Shown in pieces: positions 1 through 9,719 of a stretch of 64,000 nucleotides of DNA. The number at the start of each line of letters is the position of its first letter. Positions within the stretch are counted from its first letter, which is position 1. The position numbers and the translations under genes are program-made. Source of the stretch: an uncultured Dokdonella sp. (lineage in GTDB: Bacteria; Pseudomonadota; Gammaproteobacteria; Xanthomonadales; Rhodanobacteraceae); assembly GCA_934526015.1 (NCBI GenBank), contig CAKSZY010000001.1, positions 220,285-284,284 on the forward strand. The letters run 5' to 3'. Below the pieces are notes generated by a model. That model did not search any database, was not told the origin of the DNA, and saw only the letters and a program-made list of their open reading frames with translations.

Positions 1-342
1 CTCCGGCTGGCCGCGGCCACCGCCCTGGTAGGTAAAGCTGGCGTCGCTGAAGCGGTCGGACAACACCCAGTCGCCGCGGGCAAGCGCGGGCTCGATGCGC
101 TCGCGCACGAGCTGGGCACGCGCGGCGAACATCAGCAGCAGCTCGCTTTCCGCACAGAGGTTCTGCTGGGCCGGGTCGAGGACGAGCGCCCGCAGCGCCT
201 CGCCGAGCACGGTGCCACCCGGCTCGCGGGTGCGCTCGACGGCAAGGCCGCTGGCCAGCAGGCAATCGCCGACCGCCGCCAGCACCGTGCTCTTGCCGGC
301 GCCTTCGCCGCCCTCGAGAGTGATCAGTGCACCGCGCCTCAT
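1..342 (-). CDS. tmk: thymidylate kinase, C-terminus outside window
   Basis: Phosphorylates dTMP to dTDP in the cytosol for DNA synthesis. Only the first 114 codons are present; the gene runs off the left edge. The P-loop [11 protein letters not shown] (residues 9-19), the dTMP-contacting REPGGT (39-44) and the [16 protein letters not shown] block (97-111) identify the family clearly. The ATG at 340-342 overlaps the mltG stop as ATGA, so tmk is translationally coupled to mltG. The order mltG-tmk (normally followed by holB) is usual in gammaproteobacteria. No anomaly is visible in the part present. Confidence 0.95.
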   Translation of the reverse strand, partial: MRRGALITLEGGEGAGKSTVLAAVGDCLLASGLAVERTREPGGTVLGEALRALVLDPAQQNLCAESELLLMFAARAQLVRERIEPALARGDWVLSDRFSDASFTYQGGGRGQPE

Positions 343-1379
343 CGGCGGATCCGCCGCAGGTACTCGCCGACCGCACGGTTGTGCTCGGCCAGCGTGGTCG
401 AAAAGACATGGCGCCCGCTGCCATCGCCGACGGCGACGAAATACAGCGCATTGCCGGCAGCCGGATGCAAGGCGGCCTCGATTGCCGGTGCGCCGGCCAG
501 GGCGATCGGCGTCGGCGGCAGGCCGGCGCGGGTGTAGGTGTTGTAGGGCGTGTCGGTATCGAGGTCGCGGCGACGGATGTTGCCGTCCCAGCCTTCACCC
601 AGGCCGTAGACGACGGTGGGGTCGGTCTGCAGGCGCATGCCGAGACGCAGGCGGCGGGCAAACACGCCGGCGATCTCGGCGCGTTCCTCGGCAATTCCGG
701 TTTCCTTCTCGATGATCGAGGCGAGGATCAGCGCCTCGTAGGGCGTCGCCAGCGGCACCCCGGGATCGCGCCCCGGCCACAGGGCATCGAGGGTCGCACG
801 CGTCGCCGCATGCGCGCGACGCAGCACGTCGATGTCGGCCTCGCCCTTCACCCAGGCGTAGGTTTCGGGCAGGAACCAGCCCTCCGGCGAGCCGTCGATG
901 CCGAGGCGTCCGGCGATGGTGGCATCGTCGAGCCCCGGCAGGCTCTGTGCGAGGCCGCTCTCGCCGGCGAGGGCGATACGCAGCTGGCGGAACGTCCAGC
1001 CGTCGACGATGGTGAAGGCGTGCTGGACGACGCGGCCGGCAGCCATCGCGGCGAGCAACTCGCGCGGCGTCATCGCCGGCAGCAGCGCGTATTCGCCGGC
1101 CTGCAGTTTCGGGGCCACGCCCATCTCGCGGGCGAGCAGGCGCCAGTAAAACGGCGAACCGTCGCTGATGCCTTCGCGGCGCAACTGGCGCACGAGTTCC
1201 CGGTAGGGCGTACCGCGGGCGAAGTCGATCGAGCGCGCGCCGTCCAGCGCGAGCGGCGCATCGGCGAAGCGCTGGTAGTCACGCCAGGCGACCACCGCGG
1301 CGGCGGCGCCGGCGGCGAGCAGGACCAGCAACAGCAGCAGCCAGAAGCGCACGCCACCGCGGGAAATCGACAAGGCCAT
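339..1379 (-). CDS. mltG: endolytic murein transglycosylase MltG (YceG family)
   Basis: Inner-membrane lytic transglycosylase that cuts nascent peptidoglycan strands and so limits glycan length. The protein begins MALSISRGG, then has one membrane segment (about residues 10-35) and a periplasmic YceG domain. The catalytic glutamate lies in [14 protein letters not shown], and [11 protein letters not shown] and the C-terminal TLAEHNRAV are typical of the family. I chose the ATG at 1379, giving 346 aa, close to the roughly 340 aa of the E. coli protein. A GTG at 1466 would add 29 low-complexity residues and overlap pabB. It is the penultimate gene of the fab-pabB-mltG-tmk run. Confidence 0.93.
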   Translation of the reverse strand: MALSISRGGVRFWLLLLLVLLAAGAAAAVVAWRDYQRFADAPLALDGARSIDFARGTPYRELVRQLRREGISDGSPFYWRLLAREMGVAPKLQAGEYALLPAMTPRELLAAMAAGRVVQHAFTIVDGWTFRQLRIALAGESGLAQSLPGLDDATIAGRLGIDGSPEGWFLPETYAWVKGEADIDVLRRAHAATRATLDALWPGRDPGVPLATPYEALILASIIEKETGIAEERAEIAGVFARRLRLGMRLQTDPTVVYGLGEGWDGNIRRRDLDTDTPYNTYTRAGLPPTPIALAGAPAIEAALHPAAGNALYFVAVGDGSGRHVFSTTLAEHNRAVGEYLRRIRR

Positions 1380-1443
1380 CAGCGGACCGGATCCGGAATC
1401 GAATCCGCGCAGCGTAGCAGCAACGGCAACCCCGCCGCCCGCC

Positions 1444-2823
1444 TCATCCGTCGATCCCGAACGCACGCAGCAGGCCGCGCGCCTTGGCCCGCGTCTCGGC
1501 CAGCTCTGCCTCGGCCACCGAGTCGACGACGATGCCGGCGCCGGCGCGGAAATGGATGCGCCCTTCGATCTGGGTCAGCGTGCGGATGAGGATGTTGAGG
1601 TCAAGGTCACCGCTGCGGTCGAGATAGCCGAGCGAACCGGTGTAGGCGCCGCGCGACGCGTGCTCGAGTTCGGCGATGATTTCCATGCAGCGCACCTTCG
1701 GACAGCCGGTGATGGTGCCGCCGGGGAATGTCGCGCGGATGACCTGCCCCGGAGTGACGCCTTCGCGCAGGCGCCCGCGCACGTTGGAAACGATGTGGTG
1801 CACATGGGCGTAACTCTCGACGCCCATCAGCTCGTCGACCACCACGCTGCCGGGCTCGCAGACGCGGCCGAGGTCGTTGCGCTCGAGGTCGATCAGCATG
1901 ACATGCTCGGCCCGTTCCTTCGGGTGATCGACCAGTTCGCGGATGCGCGCCGCGGCATCGTCGTCGGGCAGGCGTGCGCGGGTGCCGGCAATCGGCCGGG
2001 TCTGCACCTCGCGGCCACGCACCTCGACCAGGCGCTCCGGCGAGGAACTGGAGATGGCGAAGCCGCCATGCTGGAGGAATCCGGCGAACGGGGAAGGATT
2101 GGCACGGCGCAAGGCGGCATGGACATCGACCGGCCGTGTACCGGCGGCGACCCGCAGGCGCCACTCGCGCGACAGGTTGACCTGGAACACGTCGCCGGCA
2201 CGCAGGTAGTCGTGGGTGCGTGCGACCGCATCGAGAAAACCGGCGTCCGCGTCCTCCTCGACCGCTTCGACGCGCGGCGCCACGGGTTGCCATGCGCCAT
2301 GACCGGCGAGATCGGCTGCCATCGTCTCGATGAGTGCGGCCTGACCTGCCTCGGCCAGCAATACGGTGCGATCGAGCCGATGGTCGTGGAGGATGGCGGC
2401 CGGGCAGCGCAGGGCAAGCGCGACCGGCAGTGGCGCGGGGGGCGGGCGCAGCCGCGGCTGCAGGCGCGGTTCGATCGCGCCGGCGAGTTCGTAGCCGAGG
2501 TAGAGCAGCCAGCCGCCGCGGAACGGCCATTGCGGATCGACATCCACGCGAGCGCCCTGCCCGACCCATGCCGCATCGAGCGCATCGAGGAATCCGCCAT
2601 CGAGCACCGCCCCGTCGCCGCCGCGGGTGCGGCCATCGGCATCGAGGCGGATGGATTCCTGCGGAAACGCGAACAGGATGTCCCAGCGCGCCTGCGGCGT
2701 GCCGGAGGCGACGCTTTCGAGCAGGCCCGGATAGCGTTGCGGGCAGACGGCGGCGAGCGCGGCGAGGTCATGCCGTCCGCCGACGATGCGGACCTCCACG
2801 GGAGCACCGCCCGTCATCGGCAT
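1444..2823 (-). CDS. pabB: aminodeoxychorismate synthase component I
   Basis: Chorismate-binding subunit that makes 4-amino-4-deoxychorismate for folate, using ammonia from a PabA-type glutaminase not found here. Family blocks are SYAHVHHIVSNVRG, TFPGGTITGCPKVRCMEII and GAGIVVDSVAEAE near the C-terminus. The active-site segment reads RPIAGTR; the classic PabB has a lysine (PIKGT) where this protein has alanine, so it is TrpE-like at that point. Genomic position after fabF and before mltG favours PabB over anthranilate synthase. The start MPMTGGAPVEV at 2823 lies 13 bases after fabF and gives 459 aa; longer upstream starts would overlap fabF. Confidence 0.88.
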   Translation of the reverse strand: MPMTGGAPVEVRIVGGRHDLAALAAVCPQRYPGLLESVASGTPQARWDILFAFPQESIRLDADGRTRGGDGAVLDGGFLDALDAAWVGQGARVDVDPQWPFRGGWLLYLGYELAGAIEPRLQPRLRPPPAPLPVALALRCPAAILHDHRLDRTVLLAEAGQAALIETMAADLAGHGAWQPVAPRVEAVEEDADAGFLDAVARTHDYLRAGDVFQVNLSREWRLRVAAGTRPVDVHAALRRANPSPFAGFLQHGGFAISSSSPERLVEVRGREVQTRPIAGTRARLPDDDAAARIRELVDHPKERAEHVMLIDLERNDLGRVCEPGSVVVDELMGVESYAHVHHIVSNVRGRLREGVTPGQVIRATFPGGTITGCPKVRCMEIIAELEHASRGAYTGSLGYLDRSGDLDLNILIRTLTQIEGRIHFRAGAGIVVDSVAEAELAETRAKARGLLRAFGIDG

Positions 2824-2836
2824 GCGATGCCGGGAA

Positions 2837-4075
2837 TCAGACGCGACGGAACACGAGGGTGCCGTTGGTGCCGCCGAAGCCGAAACCGTTCGACACGGCG
2901 ACATCGATCTTCCTCTCGCGGGCGACATTCGGCACGTAATCGAGGTCGCAGCCCTCGCCGGGTTCATCGAGGTTGATCGTCGGCGGGATGATGCCGTGGT
3001 GGAGGGCGAGGATGGTGAAGATCGCCTCGACGCCGCCGGCTGCGCCGAGCAGGTGGCCGGTCATCGACTTAGTCGAGCTGACCATCGTCCGGTAGGCGTG
3101 ATCACCGAGCGCGCGCTTCAGCGCAAGCGTCTCGGCGACGTCGCCGAGCGGCGTGGAGGTGCCGTGGGCATTGAGGTATCCGACCTGCTCCGGGTTGATG
3201 CCGGCGTCCTTCATTGCCGCGGCCATGCAGCGTGCCGGGCCCTCGCCGCTTTCGCTCGGCGCGGTCATGTGGAAGGCGTCGCTGCTGCTGCCGCTGCCGG
3301 CCAGTTCGCAGTAGATGCGCGCGCCGCGCTTCTTCGCCGCTTCGAACTCCTCGAGCACGAGGATTCCGGCGCCGTCACCGAGCACGAAACCGTCGCGGTC
3401 CTTGTCCCACGGCCGGCTCGCGCGCTGCGCATCGTCGTTGCGTGTCGACATCGCCTTCATCGAGCAGAAGCCGCCGACCGCGGTCGGCACGGTCGCATAC
3501 TCGGCGCCGCCGGCGACCATGATGTCGGCATCGCCGTACTGGATCAGGCGCATGGCCATGCCGATGCTGTGGTTGGAGGTCGCGCAGGCCGAGACCGCGG
3601 AGAAGTTCGGACCCTTGATGCCGGTCATGATGGAAAGGTGCCCGGCGACCATGTTGATGATCGTCGAGGGGACGTAGAACGGCGAGATCTTGCGCGGGCC
3701 GCCCTCGTGCCAGGCCACCGTGGTCTTCTCGATGCCGGCGATGCCGCCGATGCCGGAGCCGATCAGCGCGCCGGCGCGTTCGGCATTGGACTCGTCGATC
3801 ACGAGACCGGCGTCCTGCATCGCCATCAGGGCCGCGGCGACACCGTAATGGATGAAGGAGTCCATCTTCTTGACGTCCTTGGGCGGAATCCATTGCGCCG
3901 GGTCGAAGTCGCGCACCTCGCCGGCAATGCGGGTCGGGAACGCGGAAACGTCGAAGTTGGTGATCGGGCCGATGCCGCTGCGGCCGGCGACGATGTTGCC
4001 CCAGGCGGTGGCCAGGTCATTGCCGACGGGACTGACGATGCCGAGGCCGGTGATGACGACGCGACGCTTGCTCAT
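2837..4075 (-). CDS. fabF: beta-ketoacyl-ACP synthase II
   Basis: Elongating condensing enzyme of type II fatty acid synthesis; adds two carbons from malonyl-ACP to acyl-ACP, including the temperature-responsive C16 to C18 step. The 412-aa length is normal. The nucleophile is C164 in SACATSNHS; the two catalytic histidines lie in [11 protein letters not shown] and [10 protein letters not shown]. The protein begins [12 protein letters not shown]. It lies 216 bases downstream of acpP, separated by a terminator-like hairpin, so it may be expressed at a lower level than acpP or from its own promoter in that gap. Confidence 0.97.
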   Translation of the reverse strand: MSKRRVVITGLGIVSPVGNDLATAWGNIVAGRSGIGPITNFDVSAFPTRIAGEVRDFDPAQWIPPKDVKKMDSFIHYGVAAALMAMQDAGLVIDESNAERAGALIGSGIGGIAGIEKTTVAWHEGGPRKISPFYVPSTIINMVAGHLSIMTGIKGPNFSAVSACATSNHSIGMAMRLIQYGDADIMVAGGAEYATVPTAVGGFCSMKAMSTRNDDAQRASRPWDKDRDGFVLGDGAGILVLEEFEAAKKRGARIYCELAGSGSSSDAFHMTAPSESGEGPARCMAAAMKDAGINPEQVGYLNAHGTSTPLGDVAETLALKRALGDHAYRTMVSSTKSMTGHLLGAAGGVEAIFTILALHHGIIPPTINLDEPGEGCDLDYVPNVARERKIDVAVSNGFGFGGTNGTLVFRRV

Positions 4076-4137
4076 GCTCGGGGGTCCACATGCGGGGAAA
4101 CGCAGCGCCTACATACGCCGGCGTAGCGTTTCCGGTT

Positions 4138-4172
4138 CACAAAATGAAAGCTGCGCCTCGAGGGCGCAGCTT
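4138..4172 (-). terminator. terminator-like hairpin between acpP and fabF
   Basis: Read on the minus strand, a perfect 10-bp stem AAGCTGCGCC / GGCGCAGCTT with a 5-nt loop is followed by TTTCATTTT. It sits in the 216-base gap between the acpP stop and the fabF start. It fits an intrinsic terminator or attenuator that leaves the abundant acpP transcript separate from fabF. The U-tract is interrupted by CA, so read-through is likely. Confidence 0.6.
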
Positions 4173-4291
4173 GGCGGAACATCCTGACCCGCTGGCGGAT
4201 TCCGCAGGCATCCGGCGCGTGCCGCCGGAAAACGGGGAAACGACGCCGGCACCGCCGCGAGTCGCCCTCGCGCGCGGCGCGCATTCGTGCT

Positions 4292-4531
4292 TCAGGACTT
4301 GACGTGCGCCTTGACGTAGTCGACGGCCTGCTGGACGGTCGTGATCTTCTCGGCTTCCTCGTCGGGGATTTCGCACTCGAACTCCTCCTCCAGCGCCATC
4401 ACCAGCTCGACGGTGTCGAGCGAGTCGGCGCCGAGATCGTCGACGAACGACGCGCTCGGCGTGACCTCGTCTTCCTTCACGCCCAGCTGTTCGATGACGA
4501 TTTTCTTGACGCGTTCTTCGATCGTGCTCAT
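4292..4531 (-). CDS. acpP: acyl carrier protein
   Basis: Carries growing acyl chains on 4'-phosphopantetheine for fatty acid, lipid A and lipoate synthesis. The 79-aa acidic protein starts [10 protein letters not shown] and has the canonical attachment serine S37 in [10 protein letters not shown]. The ATG at 4531 is preceded by GGGAGA at a suitable distance; an upstream in-frame start would add 28 residues unlike any ACP. It lies between fabG (upstream, 128 bases) and fabF, the standard arrangement. Confidence 0.98.
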   Translation of the reverse strand: MSTIEERVKKIVIEQLGVKEDEVTPSASFVDDLGADSLDTVELVMALEEEFECEIPDEEAEKITTVQQAVDYVKAHVKS

Positions 4532-4659
4532 GAGTGAGATGTCTCCCGATGGGATGCTTGTTTCGAATTCGTCCGCGCGGGCCGGTCGACCGGCCTGCCA
4601 CGCGGGGCGGGGCATTGTAGAGGAAGCCGCCAGAGCAAGCCAGCAAACCCGGCCGGGCC

Positions 4660-5403
4660 TCAGGCCATGTGCATGCCACCGTTCACGTGCAGGGTTTCAC
4701 CGGTGATGTAGGCGGCCGCCGGCGAGGCGAGGAAGGCCACCGCCTCGGCAATGTCCTCGGCCGTGCCGAGGCGCTGCAGGGCGATCTGTCCGACCAGCGA
4801 GTTGCGCTGTTCCTCGGGCAACGCGCGCGTCATGTCGGTGTCGATGAAACCCGGCGCGACCACGTTGACGGTGATGCCGCGCGAGCCGATCTCGCGCGCC
4901 AGCGACTTGGAGAATCCGACGATGCCGGCCTTGGCCGCCGCGTAATTGGCCTGGCCGGCGTTGCCGATCGAGCCGATCACCGAGGCGATGCTGATGATGC
5001 GGCCCTTGCGCGCCTTCATCATGCCGCGCAACACCGCCTTCGAGGCGCGAAAGACCGAACTCAGGTTGGTGTCGAGGATGGCCTGCCAGTCGTCGTCCTT
5101 CATGCGCATCAGCAACTGGTCGCGGGTGATGCCGGCGTTGTTGACGAGGATCGTCAGCGCGCCGAACTCCTTGCCGAGGTCTTCGACCAGCGCCTCGACC
5201 GCAGCGCCGTCGCGCACGTCGAGCACGCGCCCTGCCCCGCCGTGCGCGGCGAGGCGTTCGCCGATCGCGGCGGCGCCGCTTTCGCTGGTGGCGGTACCGA
5301 TCACGGTGGCACCGCGAGCGGTCAGCGCGGCCGCGATCGCCGCGCCGATGCCGCGGCTGGCGCCGGTGACGAGGGCCACTTCACCCTGCAGCTTGTCGTT
5401 CAT
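4660..5403 (-). CDS. fabG: 3-oxoacyl-ACP reductase
   Basis: NADPH-dependent short-chain dehydrogenase that reduces beta-ketoacyl-ACP. The 247-aa protein has the Rossmann motif [12 protein letters not shown] near the N-terminus, [11 protein letters not shown], the catalytic serine in [15 protein letters not shown] and the YxxxK pair in NYAAAKAG, ending with GGMHMA as in most FabG proteins. It is 24 bases downstream of fabD and cotranscribed with it. Confidence 0.97.
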   Translation of the reverse strand: MNDKLQGEVALVTGASRGIGAAIAAALTARGATVIGTATSESGAAAIGERLAAHGGAGRVLDVRDGAAVEALVEDLGKEFGALTILVNNAGITRDQLLMRMKDDDWQAILDTNLSSVFRASKAVLRGMMKARKGRIISIASVIGSIGNAGQANYAAAKAGIVGFSKSLAREIGSRGITVNVVAPGFIDTDMTRALPEEQRNSLVGQIALQRLGTAEDIAEAVAFLASPAAAYITGETLHVNGGMHMA

Positions 5404-5427
5404 GCACGTTCTCCGCGTTCGGTGCGC

Positions 5428-6369
5428 TCAGGCCCAGGCCGTGCGCGCGTCTTGCTGTTCGGCCGGCGTGCCGAGGGCACGCATGTCGAGATTCCTGTCG
5501 ATCCGCCGCACCAGGCCCACCAGCACCTTGCCGGGGCCGCATTCGCCGATGCGCGTGATGCCGGCAGTGGCGAGCGCCTGCACGCAACCGGTCCAGCGCA
5601 CCGGCAGGTAGAGCTGGCGCACGAGGGCGTCGCGGATCGCCTCGACGCCGTTCTCGATGCGCGCATCGACGTTCTGCACCACCGGAACCTGCGGCGCCTT
5701 CCAGGCGTAGGCCGACATCGCCTCGGCCAGGCGGTTGGCCGCCTCGCGCATCAGCGGCGTGTGCGAGGGCACGCTGACGGCAAGCTTCACCGCCTTGCGC
5801 ACGCCATGCTCGGCGAGCCGGGCGATGGCCTTGTCGACGGCGAGCGCATGGCCGCCGATGACGATCTGGCCCGGCGAGTTGTAGTTGGCCGGCACCACGA
5901 CATGGTCGTCGGATACCTCCTCGCAGACGCTGGCGACGAGCGCGTCGTCGGCGCCGAGCACCGCCGCCATCGCGCCGAGCCCGGCCGGTGCGGCGGCCTG
6001 CATGGCCTGGCCGCGGATGCGCACGAGGTGGGCGGCATCGCGCAGTTCCAGGCTGCCGGCGGCAACCAGGGCGGTGTATTCGCCGAGGCTGTGCCCGGCC
6101 AGTTGTTGCGGCCGCGGCCCGCCGTCGGCCAGCCAGGCCCGCCAAGCGGCGATGCCGGCGGCGAGCAGGGCCGGCTGGGTGTATTCGGTGCGGTTGAGCA
6201 TTTCCTCGGGGCCGGCCTGCGACAGCGTCCACAGGTCGGCACCGGCCCCTTCCGAGGCTTCGGCGAAGGTCTCGCGCACGAGCGCATGGCGGTCGGCGAG
6301 ATCGGCGAGCATGCCGACCGATTGCGAGCCCTGGCCGGGAAACACGAAGGCGAGAGGGGCGGCGCTCAT
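5428..6369 (-). CDS. fabD: malonyl-CoA:ACP transacylase
   Basis: Transfers malonyl groups from CoA to ACP to supply the elongation cycle. The 313-aa protein begins MSAAPLAFVFPGQGSQ; the nucleophilic serine is S94 in AGHSLGEYTAL, and the catalytic histidine lies in VPSHTPLM. The ATG at 6369 has AGGAG nine bases upstream. A longer in-frame extension exists but lacks family similarity and would overlap fabH. Confidence 0.97.
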   Translation of the reverse strand: MSAAPLAFVFPGQGSQSVGMLADLADRHALVRETFAEASEGAGADLWTLSQAGPEEMLNRTEYTQPALLAAGIAAWRAWLADGGPRPQQLAGHSLGEYTALVAAGSLELRDAAHLVRIRGQAMQAAAPAGLGAMAAVLGADDALVASVCEEVSDDHVVVPANYNSPGQIVIGGHALAVDKAIARLAEHGVRKAVKLAVSVPSHTPLMREAANRLAEAMSAYAWKAPQVPVVQNVDARIENGVEAIRDALVRQLYLPVRWTGCVQALATAGITRIGECGPGKVLVGLVRRIDRNLDMRALGTPAEQQDARTAWA

Positions 6370-6484
6370 GCATGGACTCCTGCTGCGTCGATCGGGCGCG
6401 CGGCGGCGTCGCCCGGAGTGGTTCGGGAATCGGCGGTACCGACTGTGCGGCGCCGTCCGGTGCCGCCAACGAGCATGCCGCCGC

Positions 6485-7450
6485 TCAGTACCTGAGCAGG
6501 GCGGAAGCCCAGGTGAAGCCGCCACCGAAGGCTTCCAGCAGCACGGTCTGGCCGCGCTGCACGCGCCCGGAGCGCACCGCTTCGTCGAGGGCCAGCGGCA
6601 CCGAGCCCGACGAGGTGTTGCCGTGGCGGTCGACCGTCACGATGACCCGCTCCATCGGCAGCTTCAGGCGTCTTGCGGTGGCTTCGATGATGCGCAGGTT
6701 GGCCTGGTGCGGAATCAGCCAGTCGACTTCGGACTCGTGCACGCCGGCGGCTTCCAGCGTCTCGCCGACGATGCGGTCGAGCGTCTTCACCGCCACCTTG
6801 AACACTTCGTTGCCGGTCATCATCACGCGCACGCCGTGGTTCGGTTCGTCGCGGAAGCCGGCGGAGACACCGACCGGGTTGTACAGCAGGTGCTTGTAGC
6901 CACCGTCCGCATGCAGCTTGGTGGTCAGGATGCCGGGCTCTTCCGAAGCCTCGAGGACGACCGCGCCCGCTCCGTCGCCGAACAGCACGCAGGTGCTGCG
7001 ATCGCTCCAGTCGAGCATGCGCGTCAGCGTTTCGGCGCCGACCACCAGCGCCTTCTTCGCCTGGCCGCTGCGGATGAAGGCATTGGCGACGCCGAGTGCG
7101 TAGACGAAGCCGGAACAGGCCGCGTTGACGTCGAACGCGGCGCAGCCGTTGGCACCGAGGCGGTGCTGCAGCAGGCAGGCGGTCGACGGGAAGATGATGT
7201 CCGGAGTGGTCGTGCCGAGCACGATCAGGTCGAGTTCGGCCGCCGCCACGCCGGCCGCTTCCAGGGCGCGCGTGGCGGCATGGAAGGCGAGATCGCAAGT
7301 GGTTTCGCCTTCGGCGGCGACGCGGCGCTCGCGGATGCCGGTGCGCGAACGGATCCACTCGTCACTGGTCTCGACGCGCTGTTCGAGATCCTGGTTGGTG
7401 ACGATGTTGGCCGGCAGGTAGCTGCCGGTGCCTGCGATGCGTGAATACAA
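6485..7450 (-). CDS. fabH: beta-ketoacyl-ACP synthase III
   Basis: Initiates fatty acid synthesis by condensing acetyl-CoA with malonyl-ACP. The 321-aa protein carries the triad: C112 in [12 protein letters not shown], a histidine in IPHQANLRI and an asparagine in [13 protein letters not shown]. It lies 72 bases after rpmF. No plsX is found between rpmF and fabH, unlike the E. coli order, so phosphate acyltransferase must be encoded elsewhere or be absent. Confidence 0.97.
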   Translation of the reverse strand: MYSRIAGTGSYLPANIVTNQDLEQRVETSDEWIRSRTGIRERRVAAEGETTCDLAFHAATRALEAAGVAAAELDLIVLGTTTPDIIFPSTACLLQHRLGANGCAAFDVNAACSGFVYALGVANAFIRSGQAKKALVVGAETLTRMLDWSDRSTCVLFGDGAGAVVLEASEEPGILTTKLHADGGYKHLLYNPVGVSAGFRDEPNHGVRVMMTGNEVFKVAVKTLDRIVGETLEAAGVHESEVDWLIPHQANLRIIEATARRLKLPMERVIVTVDRHGNTSSGSVPLALDEAVRSGRVQRGQTVLLEAFGGGFTWASALLRY

Positions 7451-7522
7451 GACGGCCGTCCCTCAGGTGGCGAGGAAGGCGGCCGCCGGGAAGGAGGCCG
7501 CCGCGCAGGTCCGGGCGAAGAC

Positions 7523-7720
7523 TCAGTCTTCGTCGTGGACGACGGCGCCCTTGGTCTCGATGACCTTCTTGCCGCGGTAGTAGCCGTCCTTGGTCACGTG
7601 GTGACGCAGGTGGACCTCGCCCGAAGTCGGGTCGGTCGACAACTGCTTCGCGGTCAGGGCATCGTGCGAACGGCGCATGCCGCGGCGGGACGGGGTTTTG
7701 CGACTCTTGGCAACAGCCAT
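7523..7720 (-). CDS. rpmF: 50S ribosomal protein L32
   Basis: Small basic protein of the large ribosomal subunit, 65 aa, starting [20 protein letters not shown]. It has no cysteines, so it is the zinc-independent form, as in E. coli. It is preceded by yceD and followed by fabH, the conserved arrangement that links ribosome and membrane lipid synthesis. Confidence 0.98.
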   Translation of the reverse strand: MAVAKSRKTPSRRGMRRSHDALTAKQLSTDPTSGEVHLRHHVTKDGYYRGKKVIETKGAVVHDED

Positions 7721-7805
7721 GGTGGATCTCCAGGTGAATCGATGCTTGCGGACAAGCGTGGGGTTGGAAAAACGATGCAGGGTCCGCCGGACCCGTGCGG
7801 CGCCG

Positions 7806-8318
7806 TCAGTGGCGCGGAAGCTTCAAATCGGCGAGGGCCGCAAACGGTCGTTCCGCGGCCGCCTCGTCGGCCGGCAGGTTCGCCAGCGGCAAGTCCTCGA
7901 TCGGCGCCCCCGGTCTCGTCGCGACGACCGGCAGCGCAAGTATCAGTTCGTCCTCGATGACATCCTTCGGGGCCAGCGCGCCGTCGCCGACGAACAAGGC
8001 CTCATAGGGAAACGGCAAGGCCGCCTCGTCCGCTTCGTTGGCAACGAGGCCGAGCGACTGGTCGACCACGACCGGCCACTCGAAGACCTCGAGGGTACGC
8101 TGGCAGACCAGGGAAAGACCGGCTTCCACCTTCAGACGCAGGTAGGCGGTGCCGAACTCGTCCTTGCCGAACTCCATCATGTAACCGACTTCGCCCTGTC
8201 CATTGGCGAGCGCCCCGCACAGTCGCGGCATCGACGAGACTGCCAGCCGGCCCTCGAAGACCCGGCGCGCCTGCACCATGCGCCACGGGTCGACACTTTC
8301 GGGCAGGGCAGCGGACAT
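7806..8318 (-). CDS. yceD: YceD/DUF177 family protein (23S rRNA accumulation)
   Basis: Family member of E. coli YceD, a protein needed for normal 23S rRNA levels and nearly always encoded just upstream of rpmF, as here (85-base gap). The 170-aa acidic protein starts [14 protein letters not shown] and contains [16 protein letters not shown], the characteristic C-Q-R-x-L core, followed by the acidic [11 protein letters not shown] segment. The start at 8318 is the first ATG consistent with family length. It is the first gene of the minus-strand operon, so a promoter should lie in 8319-8495. Confidence 0.9.
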   Translation of the reverse strand: MSAALPESVDPWRMVQARRVFEGRLAVSSMPRLCGALANGQGEVGYMMEFGKDEFGTAYLRLKVEAGLSLVCQRTLEVFEWPVVVDQSLGLVANEADEAALPFPYEALFVGDGALAPKDVIEDELILALPVVATRPGAPIEDLPLANLPADEAAAERPFAALADLKLPRH

Positions 8319-8495
8319 GGGCGCGCGATGGTAGGTTCGACCCTTGTCGATGTCAACCTGAACGCGGCGAAATCGCTGTGCTGGCGATGGCTTGCAGCAC
8401 CCTGCCGCGACCCTCGCGAAGGTCCCTGCGAGGCCCGCCGCAGCCGCCCCGACGAGCGAATTGCCGGCGGCCGGAGCATTCGGCAGACTGCGGCG

Positions 8496-8939
8496 ATGCT
8501 CGAAGTCTTTGCCATCGCCGTCATCCTCGCCGTGGCCGCCCTCGCCTTCTGGTGGCGCGAGCGGCGCTCGCTCGCGCGCACGCGCACGTTGCGCACGATC
8601 CTTGACGAGGCCGACGCGCTCGAACGCGAACTGCAGGATTGCCGCGCCCGCCTGCGCGAGATCCCGGCGCTCGTGCACGGCCTGCCCCCGGGAACCGCGC
8701 TCTCTGCACACGCTACGCTGACCGCCGAGCCGCAGGTCCAGCAGGCCCTGCACGACCTCCTGCAGCACCGGCTGTGGCTGCGCGACCATGCCAGCGACGC
8801 CGGCCTGCCCGCCCTCGAGGCCGCCTCGAAGGCGCTCAGCGAATCGCGGCGCCGGCTCGCCGTCCAGCTCGCCCGCCTGGCCGAAGTGCGCGAGGAACTG
8901 GCCAGTGCGCGGGCAACTTTCAGTTCCGGAGCGTCCTGA
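8496..8939 (+). CDS. small membrane-anchored coiled-coil protein, function unknown
   Basis: I do not recognise a specific family. The 147-aa product starts MLEVFAIAVILAVAALAFWW, a single N-terminal membrane segment, followed by a charged, leucine- and arginine-rich helical region predicted to form coiled coils (about residues 25-60 and 100-140). It is divergent from yceD and converges on the methyltransferase gene with a 19-base gap. Codon use with G/C in third positions matches neighbours, supporting a real gene. Confidence 0.6.
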   Translation: MLEVFAIAVILAVAALAFWWRERRSLARTRTLRTILDEADALERELQDCRARLREIPALVHGLPPGTALSAHATLTAEPQVQQALHDLLQHRLWLRDHASDAGLPALEAASKALSESRRRLAVQLARLAEVREELASARATFSSGAS

Positions 8940-8958
8940 ACGCCGCGCAAGGGGCTCT

Positions 8959-9714
8959 TCAGGCGCGCGCGCCCGGCTTGCGCAGGACGACCATGCCGCC
9001 GCGCCGGTGCTTGGCGGCGAGCATGAGCCAGCCCATGCCGCCCCAGCGCACCAGGTCCGACAGCCAGTCCGGCAGGCGCGCGAGCCGGGGAAGCTCGTAC
9101 TGGATCATCGCCAGCATCTTCGGCGTCGGATAGACGCGGGCCGCGGTGAATCCGGCGGCACGGCCGAGGCGGACGATATCGCGCGGCGGCATGTCGCGTT
9201 CGGTCACCCCGAAGGTCTCGACGGCGATGCGCGACGCTTCGGCTTCGGCATGGCCGACGCCGGGTTCGATCGTCACCAGCACGCCGCCCGGCTTGAGCGC
9301 GCGATGCACGCTGGCCAGCGCCAGCGCCGGATCCTCGGCATGGTGGAGTGCGTCGTAAAACACCGCGGCGTCGAATTCGGCGTCGAAACCGAGCCCTTCG
9401 TAGTCGCATACGCGGAAATCGAGGTTGTCGAGCCCGGCCTCGGCGCGGTTGCGCTCGGCCAGCGCGATCATGTCGGGAGCGATGTCCTGGCCGGTCACGT
9501 GGTAACCGCGGCGGGCGAAGAACACGCTGGTCCAGCCGCTGCCGCAGCCGAGGTCGAGCAGGCGCGCCGGCGCCGGCGGCAGCACCATGAAGAGGCCGCC
9601 GAGGTCGGCGAGCAGGCGGCCGCAGTCCGGCGCGCTGAACGGCTTGCCGCGCGCGTGGTCCGCGCCGACCTCGCCGATCCTTGCCACATAGTCGATTTCG
9701 CCCTGCTTGGCCAT
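8959..9714 (-). CDS. class I SAM-dependent methyltransferase
   Basis: Cytosolic methyltransferase of unknown substrate, 251 aa. Motif I is LLDLGCGSGWTSVFFARRG; the acidic loop is VTGQDIAPDM; motif IV region is AVFYDALHHAEDP; KPGGVLVTIEPG follows. The C-terminal half has little similarity to characterised groups that I can name. It starts five bases after the ispG stop, so the two are probably cotranscribed, although that does not fix its substrate. Confidence 0.85.
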   Translation of the reverse strand: MAKQGEIDYVARIGEVGADHARGKPFSAPDCGRLLADLGGLFMVLPPAPARLLDLGCGSGWTSVFFARRGYHVTGQDIAPDMIALAERNRAEAGLDNLDFRVCDYEGLGFDAEFDAAVFYDALHHAEDPALALASVHRALKPGGVLVTIEPGVGHAEAEASRIAVETFGVTERDMPPRDIVRLGRAAGFTAARVYPTPKMLAMIQYELPRLARLPDWLSDLVRWGGMGWLMLAAKHRRGGMVVLRKPGARA

Positions 9715-9719
9715 GACGG

